Of a DNA stretch of 64,000 bases, positions 17,742 to 26,455 are shown piece by piece (positions within the stretch are counted from its first letter, which is position 1; every line of letters starts with the position of its first letter). The DNA lies in contig NZ_WMEZ01000011.1 of assembly GCF_009856415.1 (NCBI RefSeq), positions 1 through 64,000 of the forward strand, read 5' to 3'. The notes beneath the pieces were generated by a model. The model was not told the origin of the DNA and did not search any database. It was given only the letters and a program-made list of their open reading frames with translations. The stretch is from Halobacillus litoralis. Its GTDB lineage: Bacteria; Bacillota; Bacilli; Bacillales; Halobacillaceae. A program made the position numbers and the translations under genes.

Positions 17742-19256
17742 ATGAAAAAGCTGACATCTGTATTTTGGATTACGCTGGCTATTACGTTGTTTGCATCAGC
17801 GTGGGGATCCCTTGCTCCTGCGAACTTCGAAACAATTTCAGCGAATGTAAAGAACTACATTTCCATTCACTTTGGGTGGTACTACTTACTGATCGTATCT
17901 TTATTCGTCATCGTATGTTTATACTTAATTTTCAGCCCTTACGGAAAAATTAAACTTGGAAAACCAAACGATAAACCTGATTACAGCTATTCTACATGGT
18001 TTGCCATGTTATTCAGCGCCGGCATGGGAATAGGTCTTGTATTCTACGGTGCCGCTTCCCCTGTTTCCCACTTTATAAAAACTCCCCCTCTTGCAGAACC
18101 CGGAACAACGGAAGCCATCCGCGACTCTATGCGGATTACCTTTTTCCACTACGGGGTTCATGCATGGGCCATTTATGCGATTGTCGCATTAATCCTGGCC
18201 TATTTTAAATTCCGGCATGGAAAACCTGGATTGATCAGTGCTACTTTAGAACCTGTCTTTGGGGATAAAATGAAAGGCCCGTGGGGAAAAGCCATCGATG
18301 TAATTGCCGTATTTGCGACCATTGTTGGTGTCGCTACTACGCTGGGTTTCGGTGCTGCTCAAATTAATGGAGGGCTCACTTACTTATTAGATATCGAAAA
18401 ACAATTCTGGGTTCAGCTCGTGATTATCGTTGTGGTTACTGGCTTGTTTATGCTGTCTGCCTATACAGGTCTTAGTAAAGGCATTAAATATTTAAGTAAC
18501 GCCAATATGGGACTTGCCGCTATTCTATTTATAACGATGCTGGTTATTGGCCCGACGGTTTATATTGCCAATACCTTCACAGATACACTTGGTTCCTATA
18601 TTCAAACCCTTGCTACAGAGAGTTTACGCCTGAATCCTAACAGTGATGAAGAGCGTCAATGGGTGATGGATTGGACCGTATTCTTCTGGGCATGGTGGAT
18701 CGCCTGGTCACCTTTTGTAGGGATTTTTATCGCCCGTGTGTCCAAAGGACGTTCCATCCGAGAATTCTTATCCGGTGTTCTATTAGTTCCTTCGGTAGTC
18801 AGCTTTCTTTGGATGACAGCCTTTGGGGCAACAGGTATTCAAACCCAGCAAAATGGTGCTGATATTGCCAGCCTTCCAGACGAGCAGGTATTGTTCGTAG
18901 TCTTTGAGCAGTTTCCGATGAGCGTATTCTTGTCCATTATAGCCATGATGTTAATTGGGACATTTTTCATCACGTCTGCGGATTCAGCCACCTTTGTTCT
19001 TGGGATGCAGACAACTAATGGCTCCCTTAACCCACCGAAAACCGTGAAATTCATATGGGGGGTTGCTCAGTCGACCATTGCCGCTGTTCTTTTATACACC
19101 GGCGGACTGACTGCCTTACAGAATGCTTTGATTGCTGCCGCCTTCCCTTTCTCGTTTATCATGCTACTGATGGTCTACTCGCTATTTAAAGCATTGCGGG
19201 CTGATCGAGCAGCGCTTCAAAAGAACGACGAGAAAACCACAAATAAATCAGCATAA
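17742..19256 (+). CDS. BCCT family osmolyte transporter 1 (OpuD/BetP-like)
   Basis: 504 residues, twelve predicted helices. The family signature WAWWIAWSPFVG (helix 8) and the FITSADSATFVLGMQTTNG block are intact. Such carriers import glycine betaine, choline or related compounds with sodium. The helix-3 segment reads VFYGAASPVSHF, where most relatives, including the second copy here, have W.GAAEP; substrate choice may therefore differ. Start ATG behind GGAAGGAGAGGAAA. Single-gene unit with a SigB-type promoter and its own terminator. Roughly 60% identical by eye to the BCCT at 49,297. Confidence 0.92.
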   Translation: MKKLTSVFWITLAITLFASAWGSLAPANFETISANVKNYISIHFGWYYLLIVSLFVIVCLYLIFSPYGKIKLGKPNDKPDYSYSTWFAMLFSAGMGIGLVFYGAASPVSHFIKTPPLAEPGTTEAIRDSMRITFFHYGVHAWAIYAIVALILAYFKFRHGKPGLISATLEPVFGDKMKGPWGKAIDVIAVFATIVGVATTLGFGAAQINGGLTYLLDIEKQFWVQLVIIVVVTGLFMLSAYTGLSKGIKYLSNANMGLAAILFITMLVIGPTVYIANTFTDTLGSYIQTLATESLRLNPNSDEERQWVMDWTVFFWAWWIAWSPFVGIFIARVSKGRSIREFLSGVLLVPSVVSFLWMTAFGATGIQTQQNGADIASLPDEQVLFVVFEQFPMSVFLSIIAMMLIGTFFITSADSATFVLGMQTTNGSLNPPKTVKFIWGVAQSTIAAVLLYTGGLTALQNALIAAAFPFSFIMLLMVYSLFKALRADRAALQKNDEKTTNKSA

Positions 19257-19262
19257 GAAATG

Positions 19263-19325
19263 ATAAAAAAATGCCTACCTCCACTGCGCTAACACTTTAG
19301 CGAAGTAAGGGTCAGGCATTTTTTT
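19263..19325. terminator. bidirectional terminator, REP-like stem
   Basis: AAAAAATGCCT.. pairs with ..AGGCATTTTTTT, with an inner CGCTA/TAGCG stem. It closes the BCCT gene and the convergent nuclease gene. The outer GGTCAGGCA recalls the hairpin at 7,682. Confidence 0.8.
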
Positions 19326-19326
19326 A

Positions 19327-20241
19327 TCATTGTTTAATACTGAATAAACCAGCCATCTCAACCGGATAATCAATAAACGGATTCCGATTTCCCTGAAGCT
19401 CAAAAATCGCCTGATTCCGGTGAAGCTCATAAACTTCAGGCGGTTCATTCCTATGCCACTCAAGCATAAGATCCACATCTATTTTTTCTCTATGATTCAT
19501 TTCCAAATCATCCGGATATCTCAACAAGAAATAAAGCATCGCACGCGCCACCGTGCCTTTAGCATATTCCGGTTCAAATAATTCGTCCTCTGCTTTCCCG
19601 CATTGGTCTTCTATTCGAAGAACCCCCGCCTCTTGTTCAACTGGATAATCATGAAAATCATGATAAGGAAAATTACTTCTGATTGAATTACAGAGAGGCT
19701 CGCACGTAAATAATTGATGCAGATCCCCCCGCATGGGCTCTTGTGCGTTATACCAGGATTGAGGAACGGCATGTTCACAATTGTATTTAAAGGTGGTCAC
19801 TGCCTCTGCCATCACCTTCAGCAGATTCTCCCCATCTTTGTTTGCTCTTATTTTTTGTTCACGCTTTTTGGAAGTAGCATAATCTTCCTGTATGATGTCC
19901 TCCGGCTCTCTTACTTCTCCTGAATAGATGCTCTGCAACTTACCATCTGGCCGCAGGTCTACCCAAGGATAAACGTATGAACTCGGGTCGTAGCGCAAAA
20001 AGTTGTTATGAGTCGACTGGATTAATTCCTTAATCCTTTCTATCACCGTGTTGTTGGCAGGATCTGAAAAATCAACAGACGCATAATATTCTTGTTTCGT
20101 TTGTTCGTTTTTACTTTCATCAAAGTAGAGCTTTTGATCCTTATCAATCGCTACTTTATTTTTCTTCGCTTGTTTGATTATTGCATCTATTCGTTTTGGG
20201 TCCGTAGATACGGAAATCGCCTCGCTGATCATTTTATCCAT
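19327..20241 (-). CDS. endonuclease I family nuclease
   Basis: 304 residues, related to B. subtilis Bsn/YurI and E. coli EndA. The beta-beta-alpha metal motif is in NCEHAVPQSW (catalytic His) followed by DLHQLF and CNSIRSNFPY. The known Bsn protein is secreted, but this one starts MDKMISEAISVSTDPKR with no signal peptide that I can see, so it may stay inside the cell or the start may have been lost. The ATG follows GGAGGAGGGATG. It is the last native gene before the groEL-linked island. Confidence 0.82.
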   Translation of the reverse strand: MDKMISEAISVSTDPKRIDAIIKQAKKNKVAIDKDQKLYFDESKNEQTKQEYYASVDFSDPANNTVIERIKELIQSTHNNFLRYDPSSYVYPWVDLRPDGKLQSIYSGEVREPEDIIQEDYATSKKREQKIRANKDGENLLKVMAEAVTTFKYNCEHAVPQSWYNAQEPMRGDLHQLFTCEPLCNSIRSNFPYHDFHDYPVEQEAGVLRIEDQCGKAEDELFEPEYAKGTVARAMLYFLLRYPDDLEMNHREKIDVDLMLEWHRNEPPEVYELHRNQAIFELQGNRNPFIDYPVEMAGLFSIKQ

Positions 20242-20536
20242 CCACTCATCCCTCCTCCAATATTTTTTTCAGACTGTTACCCACCTCTTTTGGTCCAAGC
20301 TGCTTGTGTATAACAATTAAATAAAATCAAACCTATGCAAACTTTTTGTTAACGTTAAGCATCCTCCACTCTATTACTCTATGCATTCGTCTAATTTGTT
20401 TAATTCCCCTTTAATAGAGGTTGAAAAATCCGAAAAAGGGACTAAAACTATGTATTGTTTTAGAAGAAAAGAATTACAAAAAAAGATGACGAGCAAATGC
20501 TCGTCATCTTTTTATAGAATAGGGGATGATGTAATT
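20242..20536. other. native flank of the island; terminator of groEL type
   Basis: No gene is apparent. At 20,478-20,513 AAAAAGATGACGAGC pairs with GCTCGTCATCTTTTT, an excellent terminator on either strand. From there to site A the minus-strand reading would be groEL tail, TAA, 25 bases, terminator. I infer this was the original 3' flank of groEL before the island entered. Confidence 0.6.
20478..20513. terminator. strong terminator, inferred ancestral groEL terminator
   Basis: Perfect 15-bp stem with 4-base loop AAAT, A run on the left and T run on the right. Confidence 0.85.
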
Positions 20537-20685
20537 ACATCATGCCGCCCGTTCACTCAGCTATTTAATAGGAAAATAATAAGACCTACAAAACCTAATT
20601 ATACTATGGTTTCCATCGCAATGTTAATTTATAAAATACAATAGCTTTAAATACTTTATGAACTGTATCCAGTCATAATCCAGTC
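20537..20685. repeat. att-like site A: groEL-end core plus right arm
   Basis: The core ACATCATGCCGCCC(G)TTC differs by one base from the groEL end. It is followed by the right arm (CTATTTAATAGG.., GGTTTCCATCGCA.., ..TTTATGAAC.GTATCCAGTCA) ending in two CCAGTC boxes. This right arm is the most diverged of the three, so the site may be the oldest. With the bases before it the core forms an 18-bp palindrome (ATGATGTAATTACATCAT). It marks the outer left end of the island. Confidence 0.82.
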
Positions 20686-20785
20686 TCCCTAACATCACCT
20701 AAATAATTTTTTCATGTCTCTGGAAGCAATCTAACACTACTTTGAGAGGAGTACTGTTTGATTTGTAGGCCGAGTTTGATTTTGC

Positions 20786-21001
20786 TTTGCTTTTCAACCA
20801 AGTATAGATAAGAAGCGTATTAAAGAAGTTCTAACCGGGCGATACATACATCATGGTGAGAATATTATCCTCCTAGGCCCAACTGGTGTAGGGAAAACGC
20901 ATTTAGCCACTTCCATGACAGTAGAAGTCCTTACACAAGGCCATACAACCCTTTATATCACGGCAAATGACTTTATAGCTAAATGCCAAAACAAGGATTA
21001 A
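20786..21001 (+). pseudogene. istB: fragment of IS21-family IstB helper ATPase
   Basis: Translation gives FQPSIDKKRIKEVLTGRYI then ENIILLGPTGVGKTHLATSM, the Walker A region of IstB, continuing to TLYITANDFIAKC and a stop. A few duplicated bases just before break the frame (FDFA / FQPSID). Only about 70 codons of the usual 250 remain and istA is absent, so this is a scar of an old insertion. Confidence 0.8.
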
Positions 21002-21048
21002 TCCAGTGGATTATAAAGACAAACAAAATCGCAAGTGAGAATCACCCA

Positions 21049-21501
21049 TTACCTCACTTGCGCTTTTGTCTGTTTCACCTTTTTTATAATCTGGTTAAGC
21101 ACTTCTGAGAACACGAGCCCAAATGCAATGGCACCGGATATCATAAAAGCTTTCGCTGCAATAGAGATAGCGGCACTGTAGTCATTTTGTACAAAGTTCC
21201 GCATCGCGTCATAAGCGAGACTTCCTGGTACGAGAGGAATAATCCCTGGTACGCTAAATATAATCATAGGCGTTTTGAATCTCCTTGCCAGCGTCTGGCT
21301 GACCAGGGCAATAACAAAGGAGGCGATGAGTGTAGCCGGGACACTGTCGACTTCTTTCCATACTAAGAATGCGTAAATCATCCAACCAACCATGCCGACG
21401 AGACCACATTTGACGAGCGTATTTCTTGGCGCCTGATAGATGATTCCAAAGGCAGCTGATGCAAAAAAGCTTGCTATGGCATATTCAATCCACATAGTCA
21501 T
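21049..21501 (-). CDS. threonine/serine exporter, small subunit (ThrE C-terminal half, YjjB-like)
   Basis: 150 residues with four or five membrane helices (IEYAIASFFASAAFGIIY..., IIFSVPGIIPLVPGSLAYDAM). It matches the C-terminal half of ThrE exporters, which in Firmicutes is often a separate protein. The stop is 12 bases upstream in reading order from nothing else; the start (21,501) lies 12 bases after the stop of the partner gene at 21,514, so the two form an operon and probably one carrier. Confidence 0.85.
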   Translation of the reverse strand: MTMWIEYAIASFFASAAFGIIYQAPRNTLVKCGLVGMVGWMIYAFLVWKEVDSVPATLIASFVIALVSQTLARRFKTPMIIFSVPGIIPLVPGSLAYDAMRNFVQNDYSAAISIAAKAFMISGAIAFGLVFSEVLNQIIKKVKQTKAQVR

Positions 21502-21513
21502 TCCTCACGATCT

Positions 21514-22257
21514 CTAAAATAGTGCAAACATAACAGCAATACCTGCCCCAATTGCAAAAGCTGTTAAAAAAGCCTCCGCCCCCTTGGCGAGTCCTGAGAT
21601 AAGATGACCTGCCATCAAATCTCTTACAGCGTTGGTGATGAGCAGACCAGGGACCAACGGCATGATTGAACCGACAACGATCTTATCAACTTCTTTCCCA
21701 ATACCGAATGAAAAAAGGGAGAAGGCTGTAAAACCGATCAACAACGAAGCAACGAATTCAGCAACGAATTTAATTTCAAATAATCGAATAAAGTTAATCA
21801 ATGCAATAAACCCCAGTCCTCCTGCTAAGCAGGCTGGCAGGAAATCGTACCAGCTCCCCTGAAACATGATAGTAAAGAAACCACTCGCTAACGTGGCAGA
21901 GATGATTTGCATGAGCATGGAATAGTCTGTAGGACTGGTTTCAATCTTTCTGAGCTCTTTATACGCTACGTGAGTAGACATTTCCCCACTTGCGATCTTT
22001 CTGGAGACATTATTCGCAAGGTTCACTTTCTCGAGATTTGTCTCTCGTGCCGAAACTCTTACTAATTTTGCATGGGCACCAGGGCTAATCGTAAACATAA
22101 TCCCAGTAGGTGTTACATAACTTTGGGATTCATCCCGTCCGAAAGATTGGGCAATCCGCGTCATCGTATCTTCCACACGATAGGTTTCCGCTCCATTTTG
22201 TTGCATGATCTTCCCCATTAATAAACATAATTCAATCAAGTCCTCTGTACGCTCCAC
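21514..22257 (-). CDS. threonine/serine exporter, large subunit (ThrE N-terminal half, YjjP-like, DUF1212)
   Basis: 247 residues. A soluble N-terminal part (about 1-115, LMGKIMQQNGAETYRVEDTM, then YVTPTGIMFTI) precedes five helices. This is the DUF1212 half of ThrE-type amino acid or dicarboxylate exporters. ATG at 22,257 behind GAGGTGACAGAGTGG. First gene of the exporter pair. The only full-length genes in this cassette. Confidence 0.86.
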   Translation of the reverse strand: MERTEDLIELCLLMGKIMQQNGAETYRVEDTMTRIAQSFGRDESQSYVTPTGIMFTISPGAHAKLVRVSARETNLEKVNLANNVSRKIASGEMSTHVAYKELRKIETSPTDYSMLMQIISATLASGFFTIMFQGSWYDFLPACLAGGLGFIALINFIRLFEIKFVAEFVASLLIGFTAFSLFSFGIGKEVDKIVVGSIMPLVPGLLITNAVRDLMAGHLISGLAKGAEAFLTAFAIGAGIAVMFALF

Positions 22258-22302
22258 TCTGTCACCTCAATTCGTATTACAGTATGTTTAGTGTGTCTAT
22301 TC

Positions 22303-22461
22303 CTATACTAAAAGCTTAAAACCCTTTTTAAAATTTCCACAATCTCGAAACTTCTCCACTTTCTTTTGCACGACTGGCCGGATCTTAGCTCCACATTTGT
22401 TCTTAAAGGCTTCCCAATGTTGATGTTCATCAAAGAAAATTCGTCGTAAAATATTCGTCTC
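22303..22461 (-). pseudogene. N-terminal scrap of an IS91-type transposase
   Basis: METNILRRIFFDEHQHW followed by GAKIRPVVQKKVEKFRDC and GFKLLV resembles the start of the zinc-binding domain of IS91-like transposases, then stops. About 53 codons remain. No terminal repeats seen. Confidence 0.6.
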
Positions 22462-22888
22462 CATACAGGTACAATACCACATCATCAAGGGCTGTCGTAT
22501 TGTCAAAAGTTATAGATTCTTTACTTTGAACAAAAACTAATAAAAGAACTATCAGAAAAAGAGGTGTGCATTAGTGCCTTTCCACACCTAGTTTTCTTGA
22601 ATGTATAAACCATTCGGCTATGGGGACTTTAGATCTAAATACTATTTGCTATTTTTTTCTGTTGGCTAGAATTTACGGTCTTCTAAAAAACCTGAAATGC
22701 AAATTTTAAAAGCAAAAAAGGACTATCTCCTTTATTTAGGAAGTAGTCCTTTAATTACTAACTATTTATACATTACTTGAAGAGTTTCCAGAGACTTTTT
22801 TGTGTTTCAAACTTTTTATAGAAAAATCCAGTCAAAACTTATTTGTAATGCGGAAAAAACCTATTACATAAGTGGTTTGAGCGTTATT
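22462..22888. other. left arm region of site B
   Basis: No gene. AAAGGACTA/TAGTCCTTT (22,717-22,752) is a terminator-like hairpin, one CCAGTCA box lies near 22,829, and an A/T-rich tail leads to the core. It plays the same role as the left arms at sites C, D and E but is clearly diverged from them. Confidence 0.6.
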
Positions 22889-23040
22889 ACATCATGCCGC
22901 CCATTCACTCGCCTACTTAAAAAGACAATAACAGGACCTCTAGAACCTTGTTATACCAAGGTTTCCATCGCAAAGTGAATTTATAAACCACAATAAGTTT
23001 TAATACTTTATGAACAGTATCCAGTCATAATCCAGTCACT
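22889..23040. repeat. att-like site B: groEL-end core plus right arm
   Basis: Core ACATCATGCCGCCCATTC, 18 bases identical to the groEL 3' end. On the minus strand it would give ..GMM then TAA. The right arm (22,907-23,040) contains AACCTTG/CAAGGTT and ends ATCCAGTCATAATCCAGTCACT. Confidence 0.86.
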
Positions 23041-23162
23041 AAGCAACTAGATTTCAGACTAAAAGATATGGACCTTTAGTCGTTGGGGCTAATGCATTTT
23101 TAAAGTATTGAGTTCACAAACCAGGAATAGTTGCTAACGTCTGGGGCTTTATCTTTTAATGG

Positions 23163-23561
23163 CTATTCCATCACTTTACCATTCATACGTTCAACCCATT
23201 GATGGAGAAGGTTATTATACCGGGGCAAATTTTTGTGGATTTTAATGGCCACTTCTTCATTATAGGTATGGACGGTCAAATTACGATCATTTACCATTTC
23301 CAAAGCCAGTACGGCCTCTTTATCCTCTAACAAGTGGACCTCCCTGCAACTGCGAATGACGCTCTTCGGAGAGCCGGCATCCAACCCTTCTATGTCATAT
23401 AAATATTGCTTAGCCGCTTTCCAACTAGCCTCGAAAGAGAATTCAAATCGTTGAATCGCTGCATCTCGTTCCACATCGTTCGGGTTTTTAAGGTTAGCTA
23501 GCTTTTCAAAGGAAGCCAACGCTTTTTCTGCTGCTTCTAATCGTTGACGTAATCTTTCCAT
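23163..23561 (-). CDS. hepT: HepT-like HEPN toxin (HI0074 family, type VII system)
   Basis: 132 residues, helical HEPN fold, once called nucleotidyltransferase substrate-binding protein. The HEPN active motif R-X4-H-X-Y is complete: Arg93, His98 and Tyr100 (RNLTVHTY). In characterised systems this motif gives RNase activity and the tyrosine is AMPylated by the partner nucleotidyltransferase, which silences the toxin. The gene overlaps the partner by 25 bases and is the second of the pair. Confidence 0.85.
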   Translation of the reverse strand: MERLRQRLEAAEKALASFEKLANLKNPNDVERDAAIQRFEFSFEASWKAAKQYLYDIEGLDAGSPKSVIRSCREVHLLEDKEAVLALEMVNDRNLTVHTYNEEVAIKIHKNLPRYNNLLHQWVERMNGKVME

Positions 23562-23860
23562 AAGATCCCCTCCTTTTTCACTTGTTGGATTAGAGCTTCT
23601 TTGGCATCATGTAAATCCACCACATCTACCTTGTAAGGAATGGTAGACTCTTCGATTTGCTCGATCAGTTTATTCCATTTAGAAGGAGAGATCGGGGAGT
23701 ACGATTCGATAGCGATGTCGATATCCGAGCTACGTTTTTCTTCCTGTCGAGCCCAAGAACCAAATAAGAAAACACGTGCTTTTTCATTGGCGAGTTGTTC
23801 ATTCAAAATCGATTTCAATTGTTGTAAAATTTGCTCCCGTAAATCTGCAGGATATCCCAT
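23537..23860 (-). CDS. mntA: MntA-like minimal nucleotidyltransferase antitoxin (HI0073 family)
   Basis: 107 residues from MGYPADLRE. The minimal nucleotidyltransferase signature GS-X10-D-X-D is exact: Gly34-Ser35 ... Asp46-Ile-Asp48 (GSWARQEEKRSSDIDIA). Its expected job is to AMPylate the HepT tyrosine. I use the ATG at 23,860, with GGAAGGG before it; the annotated frame runs 9 codons further up. Antitoxin-first order with overlap suits tight coupling. Such a pair inside a cassette may stabilise it. Confidence 0.85.
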   Translation of the reverse strand: MGYPADLREQILQQLKSILNEQLANEKARVFLFGSWARQEEKRSSDIDIAIESYSPISPSKWNKLIEQIEESTIPYKVDVVDLHDAKEALIQQVKKEGILWKDYVND

Positions 23861-24179
23861 AATATCCCTTCCTCTTTTTTGTCTCATTATAGCATATGTC
23901 CATCTTATCTATTATAGGTTTTCCTCTCCACTTCCCCCAACCAGAAAATGGATAGCTATCGAGACCCTTATTAACTACACCAGAACCAAAGCTAACCAAA
24001 GCCCCCGTTTTTTATAAGACTCGAATCCAAGATAATCAAAGCCAAGGGGGTTCATATCCCTTTTTCGGAAGTGCTAGAACCGTCCCCTTGCTTCCCGTAT
24101 TGGAAATATAGGAACTATTGAAGTATCTTTAATGATAATTTATTTAGATATAAAATACATTACTACAATTACTTTTCAA
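23861..24179. other. intergenic region with REP-like palindrome
   Basis: No gene. At 24,067-24,095 GGAAG...CTTCC bounds a stretch AGAACCGTCCCCTTG of a kind often found in dispersed Bacillus repeats. A CCCCC.../...GGGGG pairing lies at about 24,003-24,050. Confidence 0.45.
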
Positions 24180-24746
24180 TTACTTTTCATCAATATCGTA
24201 AATCAGTTGTACAACTCCAGATGAAAACGTCCTTGAATTAACCAACTTTAAGTTGAACCTCTTCTTTATATCTACAAATAAAGGTCTTCCTTCTCCCAAA
24301 ACAACAGGATGAACAGATAATCTAAATTCATCAACAAGTCCCAAATTCACAAAAGTTGTAATAAGACTAGCTCCTCCATAAAGCCAGATGTCTTTTCCTG
24401 GCATATTTTTTAATTCATTCACTTCTTCAAGAATATTATCGTTTATATATATTGCTTTATTATGAGGCCCTTTTTGTGTTCTAGAAAACACATACTTTTC
24501 TTTACTCTGGATTAGTTCCCACAATTCTTTTTCTGCCTCAGATTCTTCTGACGGATGATACTCCCCCCACAAATCATAGCTTTTTCTACCATATAAAATT
24601 GTATCAATTCTATTTAAAAAATTTGTGAACTCCATCTCCGGATCCATAATACACCAGTCTATTTCACCATTTTCCCCTTCCACAAAACCATCTAAAGTGA
24701 CTGCTAAATCTAAAAGTACTCTTCTTTGTCTTCCGTTATTGGTCAC
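24180..24746 (-). CDS. dihydrofolate reductase-like (RibD C-terminal) protein
   Basis: 188 residues of the YyaP/YwjB family: LLDLAVTLDGFVEG at the start, YGRKSYDLWGEY in the middle, IWLYGGASLITTFVNLGLVDEF near the end. The fold binds NADPH, but these stand-alone proteins have no proven substrate and are not the housekeeping DHFR. Start ATG behind AAAGGATGAAG. It diverges from the WYL regulator gene, which may control it. Confidence 0.85.
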   Translation of the reverse strand: MTNNGRQRRVLLDLAVTLDGFVEGENGEIDWCIMDPEMEFTNFLNRIDTILYGRKSYDLWGEYHPSEESEAEKELWELIQSKEKYVFSRTQKGPHNKAIYINDNILEEVNELKNMPGKDIWLYGGASLITTFVNLGLVDEFRLSVHPVVLGEGRPLFVDIKKRFNLKLVNSRTFSSGVVQLIYDIDEK

Positions 24747-24938
24747 AATTCTTCATCCTTTCATAAGCTTATAATTCCCTTTATGCTTCTATTACATCTG
24801 GCAAAAGTTTATTATTAAAATAGTTGTGTGATTGTCTAAATTCTTAGTTCCTCCCATCCTTTCTTTCCATGTACCTATATATTAAATTAGATATATGACA
24901 TCTAATGTCATGATTAAAAAAATTAAGGAGAATAGCTG

Positions 24939-25898
24939 ATGAGAGCTGAAAGGTTAATTAAGATTTTACTTCTTTTACAACATGGCGAAGTCGTATCTGC
25001 TCGGGAAATATCAAAAGAACTTGAGGTTTCCGAAAGGACCATCCATAGGGATATGGGGGCATTAAGTGCTGCTGGTATCCCTATTTAGGCTGAAAGAGGA
25101 CAAGCAGGAGGGTGGCGGCTTGTCGATAACTGGAAACAAAAATTAAGTTGGTTGAAGGAAAAAGAAATGCTAACACTATTTTTGCCTCATGCTGAAAAGA
25201 TTATTAATGATTTAAATATGGGTCCTTCCTCAAAGGATATCAGGGATAAACTACTATTGTCCTTACCAGAAGAAACCAAGCAAAGTGCGGAAAAACTTTG
25301 GGAAAGGGTCCATGTGGATATGGAGACATGGAGGAATAATAAAATTGAAATAAACCCTGGCATGAAAGTAATGAAAGAAGCAGTTATGAATAATAAAAAA
25401 GTGAGTATTATTTACCAAAAAGCAAATGCGGAAACAAGAGAATATGTAATCAAACCACTTGGACTAGTTGCCAAATCAAGCACTTGGTATGTATTATCAA
25501 TGAATAGCTATGATGAATTTCGCAGCTATAAAATCACTCGAATTACTGAATGTGAATTAATGGATGAACAGTTTAACAGGCCTCGTGACTTTAAACTTTT
25601 TGACCATTGGGAGAACTCCAAAAAGCAATTCGTGCAAAGTCTACCTGAGTTTCGTGTGAAAGTGACAGTTTCTCCTTTTGCTCTTGAACGGATTAGGTTT
25701 ACTGGACGCTTCGTTCAAGCAGATGATGTGAAAGTTAGAGACCATTACTGGACAGAATTAGAATTGACTTTCAATACTGAAGATGAAGCTGTTAATTTTA
25801 TAGTAGGTTTTGGTAATCAAGTAAAAATTCTTTCCCCATTGAATTTAATTGATAAAGTTAAAGATAGAGCAAGAGAAATACTTGTTTTATATAGATAA
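24939..25898 (+). pseudogene. YafY/WYL-domain transcriptional regulator interrupted by an amber codon
   Basis: The full frame would encode 319 residues: an N-terminal HTH (MRAERLIKILLLLQHGEV, SKELEVSERTIHRDMGAL) and a C-terminal WYL ligand domain (about 145-215). Codon 50 is TAG at 25,086-25,088 in the phrase GIPI-stop-AERGQAGGW, where relatives normally have tyrosine; a single base change explains it. The frame is otherwise open on both sides, so the mutation is recent, suppressed or a sequencing error. The downstream part alone (from 25,152) lacks DNA binding. ATG follows AAGGAG. The likely target is the divergent DHFR-like gene. Confidence 0.85.
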
Positions 25899-26170
25899 GT
25901 ATTCAATAGATACCCAAGTGAAAAGGCCATCTTTTCTTATGTACAGGGAGGTTGCAAGTATGAGGACGCTTGCTGTCATCTACGCAGGATAACAACGAGT
26001 GGCTCCCCCAACACCTGACTCTGAAGAAGGCAACGGAGCCCGTTTATCTGGAAGCTGAGTCTTGTCCAATCCTACCCTTCACTTGAAGACTCAGTATTGA
26101 GATTAATTGTCTTGAATAACCATTTTTCAAAAAATCCTCCCTTTACCACATGCATTTTTACAAAGAAAAA
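25899..26170. other. end of cassette B-C, no gene
   Basis: A 10-codon ORF with a good ribosome site (25,960) is too short to call. CTGAGTCTT.../...AAGACTCAG (26,056-26,093) forms a hairpin similar in sequence to one at 46,625-46,682. A block near 26,130-26,160 (CCTTTACCACATGCAT) also recurs in the other cassette ends. Confidence 0.5.
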
Positions 26171-26291
26171 AAAAGCCTCCCAAAAGTTTATAAACTCTTG
26201 AGAGACTTGTAAGTGTAGTTAAAAACCAGTCAAATTGTTCTTAAATCCTATGATGAAAGGGTTTTGAGGGCTATCACATCATGCCGCCCAT
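26171..26291. repeat. att-like site C: left arm plus groEL-end core
   Basis: Terminator-like hairpin (26,171-26,208), one CCAGTCA box, then TATGATGAAAGGGTTTTGAGGGCTATC and the 16-base core ACATCATGCCGCCCAT. The left arm is nearly the same as at sites D and E. To the right the usual right arm is missing; only a vague resemblance (AATAGTACCCA) remains. Confidence 0.82.
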
Positions 26292-26455
26292 GGATTCTTC
26301 TAGGTAAATAAAGCAAAATAGTACCCAGTTTATTTGGGAAAGGCGACGTTTATTAGGCTCAAACCACATACCATAAATAAAAGGATATAAATATAAATGA
26401 ACAATTGTATATCAAAAAGTATGTCATTTTACTTTGGTGCAGAGTTGCCTATGAG

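Larger units (their letters stand above)
20555..22888. mobile_element. cassette A-B (2.35 kb) of the groEL-linked island
   Basis: Bounded by the right arm at site A and by a diverged left arm ending at site B. Cargo: an IS21 istB scar, a two-gene ThrE-type exporter and an IS91-type scar. No recombinase gene. Confidence 0.7.
22907..26275. mobile_element. cassette B-C (3.4 kb) of the groEL-linked island
   Basis: Right arm at its left end and a typical left arm at its right end. Cargo: MntA/HepT toxin-antitoxin pair, DHFR-like reductase and a broken WYL regulator. No recombinase gene. Confidence 0.75.

Noticed and set aside
13201-19256. Single recent duplication of the whole 13.2-19.3 kb block including the BCCT gene
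   Set aside because: The SDR copies are about 90% alike in DNA, but the BCCT pair is only about 60% alike in protein, so they cannot date from the same event.
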